From: a candidate division WWE3 bacterium GW2011_GWB1_41_6
GTDB lineage: Bacteria; Patescibacteriota; WWE3; UBA101185; UBA10185
Direction of reading: 5' to 3'
Assembly: GCA_000997355.1 (NCBI GenBank)
Contig: LCBS01000002.1
Span: 11,144-54,983 of the forward strand
Length of the DNA stretch: 43,840 bases
A model generated the notes under the pieces. It saw nothing but the letters and a program-made list of their open reading frames with translations. It had not been told where the DNA came from and did not search any database. This document shows positions 1 through 8,973 of the stretch, piece by piece. The position numbers and the translations under genes are program-made. Numbering within the stretch: position 1 is the stretch's first letter; every line of letters starts with the position of its first letter.

Positions 1-438
1 ATCCACACTGTTATAAATTATGTCTTGGGACACACCTGCCGTGACCTTAACTCCATAAGGATCCATCTGTGTGTGATTAAAGACCGTAACTACAGGTTCG
101 TACTTTTTTAGCGCGGTTACTACGCTATTAATTGCACCGGGAAGCAAAGTATCATCATCACAAAAGAACCAAACGTATCTTGTAGGAGCCAACTCGTAAC
201 AAGTACACACGTTCCCGTTAAAACCCAAATTCTTCTCGTTCCGGTTATAAATTAAATTGGGAATTCTATCTTTATAGCCTGAAACCATTTCTTGGGTATT
301 ATCCGGCGAGGTGTCATCCGATACTAATATTATTACCTCATCAGTATTCTGTTTCTCTAACTCTTTGAGAATTTCTTCTAAAGTCTCGGATCGGTTATAT
401 GTAGGTATAGCAAATGTTAGTAATGGTTTATTTTCCAT
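1..438 (-). CDS. GT2 family glycosyltransferase, N-terminal part (runs off the window; absent from the ORF track)
   Basis: Reverse-strand translation from ATG at 438: MENKPLLTFAIPTYNRSETLEEILKELEKQ...VSDDTSPDNTQE...YVWFFCDDDTLLPGAI; open to the window edge; GT2 N-terminus and DDD motif. Confidence 0.9.
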   Translation of the reverse strand, partial: MENKPLLTFAIPTYNRSETLEEILKELEKQNTDEVIILVSDDTSPDNTQEMVSGYKDRIPNLIYNRNEKNLGFNGNVCTCYELAPTRYVWFFCDDDTLLPGAINSVVTALKKYEPVVTVFNHTQMDPYGVKVTAGVSQDIIYNSVD

Positions 439-1099
439 TTTCGTTTTTAGCAACAACTAAAAATTGGTAACTAAAAAGAGTTGGGAGGAGTTTATTTAAA
501 TAGTTTAAACGTGTCAGTATACCAAACTGGTTATAAGGTAATACTTTAACTAGCTCCAACCCCGCAGACTCTACCATATGTGCTCCCGATTTTACAGTAT
601 AAAATTTCAAATGAGTCTTATCTAAAGTTCCAAAATCTTTATAATCCCATTTCCCCATTAGTAACAACAACCTATTTAAAATAAATGCTACGTTAGGCAG
701 CGACACAATAACTATTCCATCCGGTTTCAAATATCTCATAAGGTTCGTTAGAACTCCCACAGGGTTGACTAAGTGTTCTAGTACATCGGCAAATATTATT
801 ACATCGTAACGTCCATCAGTGTTATCTAGTTCAAAACTATCATTATTTAAATTTACTATAAACACATTTCTGTAACCTTTTCTTAGTGCTTGTTCTGAAA
901 CTTGCCTATTAACTTCAATTCCGTCGACTACACATCGCTTCTTTTCTTTAAGTAACCTTCCCAGGTTCCCAGTCCAACACCCCACATCCAAACAAAGAGA
1001 ATCCTCAGGAACTTCTTCGTAGACGAACATGTTCAAAGAATTGGAGTAATCTCCCGATGCTATTGTAGTAGTATTGTTTGTATCTATATTATTTAACAC
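428..1099 (-). CDS. SAM-dependent methyltransferase (class I)
   Basis: CLDVGCWTGNLGRLLKEK motif I and YDVIIFADVLEHLVNP. Confidence 0.85.
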   Translation of the reverse strand: MLNNIDTNNTTTIASGDYSNSLNMFVYEEVPEDSLCLDVGCWTGNLGRLLKEKKRCVVDGIEVNRQVSEQALRKGYRNVFIVNLNNDSFELDNTDGRYDVIIFADVLEHLVNPVGVLTNLMRYLKPDGIVIVSLPNVAFILNRLLLLMGKWDYKDFGTLDKTHLKFYTVKSGAHMVESAGLELVKVLPYNQFGILTRLNYLNKLLPTLFSYQFLVVAKNENGK

Positions 1100-1898
1100 T
1101 TTTAATATAAAAAACTTCTGCTTGTTTCTTAAATAAATTATGTTTCAGTAATCTTTCTTCCAGTTTCATAATCTTTGGATATATAGAAGTAAGGTGCTTA
1201 ACTTTTGTTAATGGTACAAACCTATCCAACCATCCAAAAAGGAAAAAGAACACATGGCCGTGTCCTATTTCCTGCACTTCAAATCCAGTATCCCTTAGAA
1301 GCATAGCAACTTTTTGATAATCCACCGGATACTTCTCCGGAATTTTTCCATCAACTACCAAATCATCGGGAAACTTATTTTTAAAGAATGCCGGAAATAG
1401 TGCGAAGATATTTCTTCCTAATCTAATAAAAATGTTGTTAGAACTTAGGTCGCTTAAGAAGAACTTGCCGCCTGGTTTAAGTTTTTGATATATCTCACTG
1501 AATATATCTCCGTGATCAAATGAGTGGTGCAATACATGAAGCATAAACGCTGCATCTAAAGTACCATCCTCAATCTGCGGTATTTTATTATCTTTTATTT
1601 TATAGAAAGTGTAACCTGGATAGTACTCTTTTGCTTTTTTTACAGCCTGTTCCGCTATATCTACTCCGTAAAAAAAGTATTCTTCCAGATTTCTGGCCTC
1701 AAAAAAGATATCCAAAGAGGTGCCTGATCCGCATCCATATTCTAAAATATTTTTCTTGTCTTCTATCCAATTAAAACCTTCGATTTGCTCTTTATTTGCA
1801 TAATAATAAAAGATGTTTTTGGTAAATTCCTTTTTCCCGGCTAATGAGTTTTGGTTAAAAAATAGTTCTTGATCTGTTATTACATTGCTTTTATTCAT
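1089..1898 (-). CDS. SAM-dependent methyltransferase (class I)
   Basis: ILEYGCGSGTSLDIF motif I; LDAAFMLHVLHHSFD; KPGGKFFLSD. Confidence 0.85.
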   Translation of the reverse strand: MNKSNVITDQELFFNQNSLAGKKEFTKNIFYYYANKEQIEGFNWIEDKKNILEYGCGSGTSLDIFFEARNLEEYFFYGVDIAEQAVKKAKEYYPGYTFYKIKDNKIPQIEDGTLDAAFMLHVLHHSFDHGDIFSEIYQKLKPGGKFFLSDLSSNNIFIRLGRNIFALFPAFFKNKFPDDLVVDGKIPEKYPVDYQKVAMLLRDTGFEVQEIGHGHVFFFLFGWLDRFVPLTKVKHLTSIYPKIMKLEERLLKHNLFKKQAEVFYIKSVK

Positions 1899-1904
1899 GT
1901 TTTT

Positions 1905-2492
1905 CTAAACTTTCTGAAGCGTAATCATAAGTTCTGTCGCGCCACCTACCCAGTAGCACCACACTCTTTCAAAAAATATTGGACTTAAATTAATTAGTTT
2001 ATTCAATAACAGAACAAATGGTTTTGCGAACCATACACACTGATTAGCATGAATGTATTTTGCGTAAAATCCTTTGTTTGGGTAAAGGCCAAAATACTTT
2101 ATCTCTTTCTCAAGTATCTTGTATTCCACGTTAGTATAAAAATGCTGGTAATTATTACTTTTCAAACAGTCGAAACTCATGTATCCGAATGGCCTAATGT
2201 GTGTAATATCGGTAAAAGCACCCAAAGAAGAAAAGTGAGGAACCCTCATATACAAAATACCTCCCGGCTTCAAAAACCTATAAACTTCCTCCAATTTTCT
2301 TAAAGGATTTTCCAAATGTTCGAGCACGTGATACATATGAGCTTCATCTGCGTAATTATCAGGAAAGGGATAGGGTACTTGGTTCAAGTCATGGACAACA
2401 TCTACGTAACCCTCAATTTTAACTGTATCCACACCTATAGAGTTGGGTATTCTGGTTTTCCCACAACCGAGATTAAGTACTATTTTTTCCAT
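1905..2492 (-). CDS. Methyltransferase domain protein (methyltransf_11-like)
   Basis: Start chosen at MEKIVLNLGCGKTRIP (2492), not the ORF-track 2513, because 2493-2508 carries a -10-like element; AHMYHVLEHLENP and LKPGGILYMRVP. Confidence 0.8.
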   Translation of the reverse strand: MEKIVLNLGCGKTRIPNSIGVDTVKIEGYVDVVHDLNQVPYPFPDNYADEAHMYHVLEHLENPLRKLEEVYRFLKPGGILYMRVPHFSSLGAFTDITHIRPFGYMSFDCLKSNNYQHFYTNVEYKILEKEIKYFGLYPNKGFYAKYIHANQCVWFAKPFVLLLNKLINLSPIFFERVWCYWVGGATELMITLQKV

Positions 2493-2508
2493 ATAAAATA
2501 GTATAGCA
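2493..2508 (-). promoter_or_regulatory. Extended -10 (TGcTATACT) 7 nt before ATG of 1905-2492
   Basis: Minus strand TG-C-TATACT-attttat-ATG. Confidence 0.65.
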
Positions 2509-2551
2509 TTCACTTTTTATACAGTCCTGCATAAAGTAAAGGCTTCGCTCA

Positions 2552-2587
2552 TTGCCACCAACTTCAAAATTAAGGTATTATAGTTGA
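2552..2587 (+). promoter_or_regulatory. Sigma70-type promoter TTGCCA-N18-TATTAT, 6 nt before ATG of 2588-3871
   Basis: TTGCCA 2552-2557, TATTAT 2576-2581, agttga, ATG 2588. Confidence 0.65.
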
Positions 2588-3871
2588 ATGAAGGGTTTTT
2601 TCGTTTTTAGTTCTGTAGCAGTTGTTGTTTTTATTTTAAAACTATCAATATCAACGCTTGGCTATAATAATGACATCGAGATATGGAAACACGTATCTAG
2701 AGGAATGTTAGATGGGTTTTTAAACGGCAGGGTCATATATACATATACTCAATTTTATAACCACGGTCCAATCAGATCTTACGCATTATATTTCTTAGCG
2801 TTTGCTTTAAATAAATTATCCCTTAATGACATGTATACATTCCACATCTGGGTGGTATTTTTCCTATCCATATTCGACACTATCATGGCATTATTAATCT
2901 GGAAAATATTCGGAAAAGTATCATCGCTTATTTACTTGTTAAATCCGGTAAGTTTACTTATCACCGGATATCACTCACAGATAGAAAGCACAACTATTAT
3001 GATAGGTTTGTTAAGTTGGTTCGTTTTACTAAAGGCAAAAGATCTCTATGAAAAGAAGAATCCCAAGTATAAAAAACTCCTGATTGCCTCCGCCATAATT
3101 TTAGGATTTTCTCTGGGTATAAAACACGTTTTATTCTTTTTCCCGTTTTACGTATTTCTTATGCACCGCAGGAATAAGATCTTTAAAACCTCGGATATTA
3201 TTACTTATATCTTTATACCGTATTTTATCTTTTTCGGACTTTTCGGAATAGAAATCTTACGTGATTCTTATCATCCTGCAGCGATCACATTTAGGAATAT
3301 AAAGATGTTTGTATTTGACTACAGAAGCGGAGGGCTGTACGGTACTTCCGGTTTTGCTCAGCTTCTTCATCTATTTTTACCGGCTGCTTACATACAAAAA
3401 TACTTTTCGTGGACGCCTTTCTTTAAAGATTATTCATTTTTCTTTGTTACAAGTTTGTTATTATTTGGTGTATTGGCGATAAATAAAGTAAAGGATATTA
3501 AGATCGTGTACCCACTTTATTTACTTGCGATGTTTGCCTTTTCACCTTCCTTGGCAAATCAATATATGGCTGTCCCATTGCTAGCAATGTCTGTGTTTTA
3601 TAAAAATATTATTGCGTTCATATACTTTTTAAATACTTATATTTATTTAGCTGCAGGTCCTTCAGCAAATATTAGCGGCTTAGTCCGGTACCAAATGAAT
3701 TTACTGATAGGTAATATTAAAGTTCCATTCTTTCCTTGGAGTATGTCAACTCAGCATCAGGATAAGTATTCACAAGTGTGGGCTATACTGCTGGCAATTC
3801 TTCTTCTGTACCAGATGTACTACACTCCGACAAGAAAGCAGGTTGTTAATATAATTAAAAATTATTTATGA
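2588..3871 (+). CDS. Multi-pass membrane protein, probable GT-C fold glycosyltransferase
   Basis: 427 aa with about 10 hydrophobic segments; early-loop acidic residues (YNNDIEIWKHVSRGML) and overall layout as in GT-C enzymes; glycan locus context. Confidence 0.6.
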   Translation: MKGFFVFSSVAVVVFILKLSISTLGYNNDIEIWKHVSRGMLDGFLNGRVIYTYTQFYNHGPIRSYALYFLAFALNKLSLNDMYTFHIWVVFFLSIFDTIMALLIWKIFGKVSSLIYLLNPVSLLITGYHSQIESTTIMIGLLSWFVLLKAKDLYEKKNPKYKKLLIASAIILGFSLGIKHVLFFFPFYVFLMHRRNKIFKTSDIITYIFIPYFIFFGLFGIEILRDSYHPAAITFRNIKMFVFDYRSGGLYGTSGFAQLLHLFLPAAYIQKYFSWTPFFKDYSFFFVTSLLLFGVLAINKVKDIKIVYPLYLLAMFAFSPSLANQYMAVPLLAMSVFYKNIIAFIYFLNTYIYLAAGPSANISGLVRYQMNLLIGNIKVPFFPWSMSTQHQDKYSQVWAILLAILLLYQMYYTPTRKQVVNIIKNYL

Positions 3872-4266
3872 TTAAAAAACTATCTTTAGCAGCATACTTT
3901 TCTGCATTTACTTTTATTATCATTATGTTGGTAATTTTCATAAAAACATATACTGATGAGGGAAATAAAATAACAATACGGAAAGCCGCCAATATAACGG
4001 AGTGCCCAAAATCCTCAGATGAGGTGGATGTAACGGCAAATGTTATCGAGCAATGTGATGGAAACAAAGAATGCATCTATTCACAACCCTTTGAAAAAGC
4101 CGTATCCGGTTGTATCAATAAACATAAGGTGGAGTGGAGCTGTCAAGATTCCGGAATTTTTAAAGCTCTATATTCATCAACAAACGTCATAGATAAAAAA
4201 ACCGGTAATATAGAGACAACAATTCGCTGTCCGGGAAGAATTTTCAAACCTGCTAATAGCGTTTAA
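3868..4266 (+). CDS. Small membrane-anchored/secreted Cys-rich protein, possible SUEL/galactose-binding-lectin-like domain
   Basis: N-terminal TM/signal; ITIRKAANITEC...VIEQCDGNKECIYSQPFEKAVSGCINKHKVEWSC resembles the SUEL C-x-G-xx-x-C...C...K-x-x-V-x-Y-x-C pattern. Confidence 0.5.
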   Translation: MIKKLSLAAYFSAFTFIIIMLVIFIKTYTDEGNKITIRKAANITECPKSSDEVDVTANVIEQCDGNKECIYSQPFEKAVSGCINKHKVEWSCQDSGIFKALYSSTNVIDKKTGNIETTIRCPGRIFKPANSV

Positions 4267-4277
4267 CTACACGAAAG

Positions 4278-4293
4278 TGATATTATTACTTTT
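4278..4293 (+). promoter_or_regulatory. Extended -10 (TGaTATTAT) 7 nt before ATG of the sulfotransferase gene
   Basis: TG 4278-4279, TATTAT 4281-4286, tactttt, ATG 4294. Confidence 0.6.
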
Positions 4294-5187
4294 ATGGATT
4301 CAATAGATTTTATCGGCATCGGTGCTCCCAAAAGCGGTTCTACATGGCTTAGTAAGTGTCTGGAAGAACATCCACAAATATTACTTTCATCTAAGAAAAC
4401 TAGGAAGGAAGTACTATTCTTTAATACGGATGATATATGGGGTGAGCATAAAACAAACAGACTATCCTGTTATAATCGTGGATTTGAATGGTATCTACAG
4501 CAATTTCCTGAACCAAAAGTTGGATACTTACGTGGTGAATTTAGCGCATCGTATATGGCAGATCCAGTCGCGTATGAAAGAATTAAGGAACATTTGCCAA
4601 ATGTTAAACTAGTAGCTATTCTTAGAAATCCTGTTGATATGGTCTACTCGTCATATTGGTATTTTTATCATGGAACATTACTTGACGTCCCGGAGAGTTT
4701 TTCGGAATCTTTATCTAAAGGAATGTTTATTGATAAAGGATTTTATTATAAACACTTAAAGAAATTTTATGATAACTTTCCTGCTGATAATATCCATGTA
4801 GTTATTTACGACGATACAATTAAAAACCCTACCTCCGTCACACGTGACTTATATAATTTTTTGGGAGTAGATCCAAGTTTCATTCCCCCATCAATTGATA
4901 AGAGAATTAACAGTGCCTATGAAACAAAAAGCAAACTCTTAAAAGATATTATTCATAAGTGTATGGTCGCCATCGATAGATTAGAACTTGAGAATGTACG
5001 AATGCGAATCTTAGAGAGTAGGACACTCTTTAATATTTATTCTACAATTAATAAACGCCCCAGCCAGTATCCAAAAATGAGCGTTGATGACAGAAAAAAA
5101 TGTGTTGAGATTTTTATGGATGATATTAATTCTCTGGAAAAGTTACTCAACAGGGATTTTAGTTCCTGGAAATCGGTTGAATCTTAA
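4294..5187 (+). CDS. Sulfotransferase family protein (PAPS-dependent type)
   Basis: 5'-PSB-like GIGAPKSGSTWLSKCLEEHP and 3'-PB-like VAILRNPVDMVYSSYWYF motifs. Confidence 0.88.
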   Translation: MDSIDFIGIGAPKSGSTWLSKCLEEHPQILLSSKKTRKEVLFFNTDDIWGEHKTNRLSCYNRGFEWYLQQFPEPKVGYLRGEFSASYMADPVAYERIKEHLPNVKLVAILRNPVDMVYSSYWYFYHGTLLDVPESFSESLSKGMFIDKGFYYKHLKKFYDNFPADNIHVVIYDDTIKNPTSVTRDLYNFLGVDPSFIPPSIDKRINSAYETKSKLLKDIIHKCMVAIDRLELENVRMRILESRTLFNIYSTINKRPSQYPKMSVDDRKKCVEIFMDDINSLEKLLNRDFSSWKSVES

Positions 5188-6236
5188 CTGATACTGTTAT
5201 GGATATTCGATATAGTCTGAACCCTATGATGATAAGTATGCTCAGCTAATACTCTTTGTTTACCTGCTTCTATTATCTTTAATCTCTCATTAGGATATTT
5301 AAGATAGTGTTGTATCTTCTCCGTCCAATCGACTTTATCATCAGCAATCACTATCTCATCGCCCTCTCTAAAATATTTTCTTATGCATGCAACATCGTCA
5401 GTAATTTCAAAACCTCCGCATGCAGGTATTTTAAATGTCCGTTCGTTACAGTCTCCTCCATACTTCTTCTGATACTCCTCATGGACGTTCAAGGATACGG
5501 TGGATGATGTGTATATTTTTCTTTCATCCTCTAAACTTAATTTAGGTTTTTGCAAAGCTTTAAGATAAGGGATGTTAAAATATTGACCACCTTTTTGGAT
5601 TAAGGATAGGATACGGTCTGTAGCAGCCCAATCCTGACCGTAAGTACGAACGTTATAGATGCTCCGCATAGGGAGTATGACTTCTTTAAAAAACGCGCGT
5701 TTTTCAGGAAGATTGGTACCAAGGAAGGATATATCGGAGTGGAATCGCTCCGAATATTCCGGATAGTGCATAGTTTTGTCTGCTGCTAAAGGGATTGTGT
5801 AATGTTTATAACCGGTCTCCTTTTCAAAACCTTCCATTCGTGGATCACCGACTTCACAAACATTGTAGTATACATCCCCAAATCTGCCGGACTTTATCAT
5901 GTTGGTATATTCAGGCATATCAGACAGACCGGGAGATTCGTTAATGCGTAATTTTGATAGAGGTGATTTCCAAAACGGTATCGAGACGAAAACTTTGGCT
6001 CCATTCTTCCTTGCTTGCTGTATATTTTCCAAATCCAGAAATTTCAGAACATACGAATTAATACCTGTAAAAATTATATGAGGTTTGTATTCTTCTATTT
6101 CTTTCTTTTGGTTGCTATCAGCTGTAAGAAATCTAAAATCGTGACCTAAGTCCGTGAAAGCGTTCTTATAGCCATTGTAAATTGTCCTTCCTGCGTAGAT
6201 TGTATTAAGATGGGGAACGAAATATAATATTTTCAT
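5184..6236 (-). CDS. Glycosyltransferase, CgeB/spore-maturation-like (GT-B)
   Basis: Start at MKILYFVPHLNTIYAGRTIYNGY (6236); C-terminal CNERTFKIPACGGFEITDD...IRKYFREGDEIVIADD typical of CgeB-like GTs. Confidence 0.75.
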   Translation of the reverse strand: MKILYFVPHLNTIYAGRTIYNGYKNAFTDLGHDFRFLTADSNQKKEIEEYKPHIIFTGINSYVLKFLDLENIQQARKNGAKVFVSIPFWKSPLSKLRINESPGLSDMPEYTNMIKSGRFGDVYYNVCEVGDPRMEGFEKETGYKHYTIPLAADKTMHYPEYSERFHSDISFLGTNLPEKRAFFKEVILPMRSIYNVRTYGQDWAATDRILSLIQKGGQYFNIPYLKALQKPKLSLEDERKIYTSSTVSLNVHEEYQKKYGGDCNERTFKIPACGGFEITDDVACIRKYFREGDEIVIADDKVDWTEKIQHYLKYPNERLKIIEAGKQRVLAEHTYHHRVQTISNIHNSIS

Positions 6237-6237
6237 T

Positions 6238-6909
6238 CTAACTTTTTCTGACGAAACCTTCCCAAACGAACGGATAACTATATGAAGAGTTGTGTGTTTG
6301 AAGTAACTTTTCAACTATCCGTTTTCTTTCTTTGGCGGCATTAGGTACCGTGGTATGAAACTGAACTTGCAATTCCTTTATATGACTGATGAACCCTGAC
6401 TCAATAATCCTGTCTAATAGTGAGTACTCTCCACCTTCAATATTTATAGATATTAGATCAATATCCTTGGATAAATTTAATTCTTTTACTATCTCTGAAA
6501 CATCACGCAAGGCGATTTTCTGCTTATCTTGGCCTTCAGAATAGACTGAACTTTTTTCTCCCAACACACTGATGAACATTTCCCCATTAGTCCCCGAAAG
6601 ACCGTAATTAAATATGTGAACATTAGGGCTGTTATTATATTTTGATACAAGAGTCTTATAGAAAGTGTCTACTGGTTCAAAAATGTAAATATTTGGACTA
6701 TACTTCTTCAAGATCCTGTCAGAAAAAACACCAATATAACCACCCACGTCAAAAACAATACTGTCCTGGTTTAATACGTGATCGACTAATAAAGTTTCTT
6801 CACCGTTATCGTAAAACCACTTACCTAAATTCTCCTTGTAAATGTTATTTCCTAATATTTTGTAATATAAATAATAAAAAAAACCTGCGATTCTTTTTGC
6901 TAACTTCAT
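6238..6909 (-). CDS. FkbM family methyltransferase
   Basis: VFDVGGYIGVFSDRI, IYIFEPVDTFYKTL, DLISINIEGGEYSLLDRI; SD AGGAGGT upstream (plus strand acctcct near 6911-6917). Confidence 0.88.
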   Translation of the reverse strand: MKLAKRIAGFFYYLYYKILGNNIYKENLGKWFYDNGEETLLVDHVLNQDSIVFDVGGYIGVFSDRILKKYSPNIYIFEPVDTFYKTLVSKYNNSPNVHIFNYGLSGTNGEMFISVLGEKSSVYSEGQDKQKIALRDVSEIVKELNLSKDIDLISINIEGGEYSLLDRIIESGFISHIKELQVQFHTTVPNAAKERKRIVEKLLQTHNSSYSYPFVWEGFVRKS

Positions 6910-6919
6910 TTCCTACCTC

Positions 6920-8059
6920 CTAAGTAAACAAACTTGAAAAAATAACATTGTAATCAAAAGAAGCTGAAAATTCCACGGCGTTTTTACGATATATATCATT
7001 GATTTCGGGTTGCATAAGTTTTGTTACCGCATCCACAATATTCTCTATATTTTCCTCTATAACTATACCTGCATTTGAATCCCGGATCTGCTTAGACATC
7101 CAAGGTAAGTCAGTCAGTACCGGAGGAACTCCGCACGCCAAATACTTCTTTATTTTTCCCGGATCTGCGTAATATGTCCAGGTATCTAAACTTTTTATAT
7201 AAGGAGCTATTGCGACACAAGACTTGGCAATTTCTGCTTCTAAAACTTCATCTTCTTCTATCTTTCCTTTAAAATCACAGTATTCGCCCACACCTAAACT
7301 TGAAGCTAAGTTTTTCAACTCGATCCTGTATTCCCCACCGCCAATGATCTTGAATTTTAACCCCGGAATGTTTTTTATTAACTGAGGAAGTGCTTGTATT
7401 ACTAATTGAACACCTTGTTTCGGTATAAGTATCCCCATATAAACTAAAGTCGTTCTTTCACACTCGGTATATGAATATTTTTTTATCCGGTCCCGCCACA
7501 CACCATAAGGCACCACTTTTTGCACTTTATAAATTGACTTGGGAATACCCCACAAATTTTCCCTGGCTTCTGCCATTCTCGGAGACAAATCCCACACTTC
7601 ATCTGAATTCTTATACCCGGAAACATTAATAAACTTATATATCCGGTTTTTTAATTCCGAATCAAACCGGTTTCCCGGCACAAAATCTATTACCCAATAA
7701 ACGGTTTTTTCAACCTTTTTAATAAACTTTAACAACTCACCGGACAATGTACATAATCCATCCATCCCGATGTAGTAATCCCAAACTAACTTAGAACCGA
7801 CAACCCATTTCACTGTGTAAAACAATTCCTTTAGGTAAATCAACGGTTCCGGCCAATTCTTATAATCTCTTGATCTCTCCTCCTTACAAAAAGCTCCGTC
7901 TCTATACCATGTATAATAGCTGCATCTATCTTCAGCCTCGTTAAAACTATGGCGTATGTGAAGTACATTCTTATATTTGTTCTTGTTAAGGTAAATCACC
8001 AGATCATCGTCAGGCTGCGTAAGATATTTGTGAGCAACAATTGCAATATTTTTAGACAC
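6920..8059 (-). CDS. GT4-like (GT-B) glycosyltransferase
   Basis: TTLVYMGILIPKQGVQLVIQALPQL...FKIIGGGEYR...GKIEEDEV...ADPGKIKKYLACGVPPVLTDLP. Confidence 0.85.
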   Translation of the reverse strand: MSKNIAIVAHKYLTQPDDDLVIYLNKNKYKNVLHIRHSFNEAEDRCSYYTWYRDGAFCKEERSRDYKNWPEPLIYLKELFYTVKWVVGSKLVWDYYIGMDGLCTLSGELLKFIKKVEKTVYWVIDFVPGNRFDSELKNRIYKFINVSGYKNSDEVWDLSPRMAEARENLWGIPKSIYKVQKVVPYGVWRDRIKKYSYTECERTTLVYMGILIPKQGVQLVIQALPQLIKNIPGLKFKIIGGGEYRIELKNLASSLGVGEYCDFKGKIEEDEVLEAEIAKSCVAIAPYIKSLDTWTYYADPGKIKKYLACGVPPVLTDLPWMSKQIRDSNAGIVIEENIENIVDAVTKLMQPEINDIYRKNAVEFSASFDYNVIFSSLFT

Positions 8060-8827
8060 TATATTAACCCTCTGTTCCTAAGAAAATTGAATAAATCAAC
8101 TCTAAAAGAAGGGGGCATAATGTATCCTGTTGCTAATTGTAATATGTTGTAAATCACATCAGAAATACCATACGTATAGCCAAGGTTTCTTACAGCGTTA
8201 ATCCGCATTTTTAACGTTAACATTTCTACCCTCCTCAGTTTTCTATTACTGGTAGAATTCATAAAAACCCTATACTTCAACAAGGGGTAAGGTACTGAAG
8301 AAAATTTGTACTTGCTTCCCATTTTGAACCACAGATCTGAACATTACGACAGGATGGGCAAAGGGACTATATCTCATCATAGTTCGTTTCAAAGATCCGG
8401 GATTTGTTTTGTACGAACGGTAGGTTAACACACGATCATTCTCGTCGATGATCTGAATATCGGCGCCTACCACTCCTACTTCCGGATCATCTGAAATTAG
8501 TTTGTACTGCATCTCCAACCTCCAGGGAAAACTAACATCGTCAGCATCCATACGGGCAATGATATTCGATCTGGAAAGACCAATCCCTTTATTTAACGAA
8601 CGGGCGATATATAAATTCTTTTCGTTTCTTATAACAATAATTCTCTTATCCTTATGTATGTATTCTTTGAGGATCTCAGGTGTAGAGTCAGTAGATGCAT
8701 CATCAACAACTATAAGCTCAAACTCTTTAAAAGTTTGATTTAAAATGCTATCGATTGCATGTTTAATGTATTTTTCTCCGTTATAGACCGGTAGTACTAT
8801 TGATATAAGCGGCGTTTTATTATCCAT
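8059..8827 (-). pseudogene. GT2 family glycosyltransferase disrupted by an internal out-of-frame deletion
   Basis: ORF 8270-8827 has a normal GT2 N-terminus (LISIVLPVYNGEKYI...ARMDADD...SPFAHPVVMFR); C-terminal GT2 segment DLWFKMGSKYKFSSVPYPLLKYRV... continues in another frame (to 8059); junction about 8332-8342. Confidence 0.8.
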
Positions 8828-8973
8828 GTTTTTTAATTACTTCTGATGATACTACACTTTATTTGTTATATATCATTATATAATACTGTATTTAAGGATT
8901 AGAGACACAACTAAATATGTTACAATAGGCCTATAGCACTTTATTTGGCTGTTAAATAAGAAGGGAGAAACAT

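Noticed and set aside
8059-8322. Separate small protein gene of 87 aa
   Set aside because: Its sequence is the C-terminal part of a GT2 enzyme and overlaps the upstream GT2 fragment; better explained as a frameshifted/deleted single gene.
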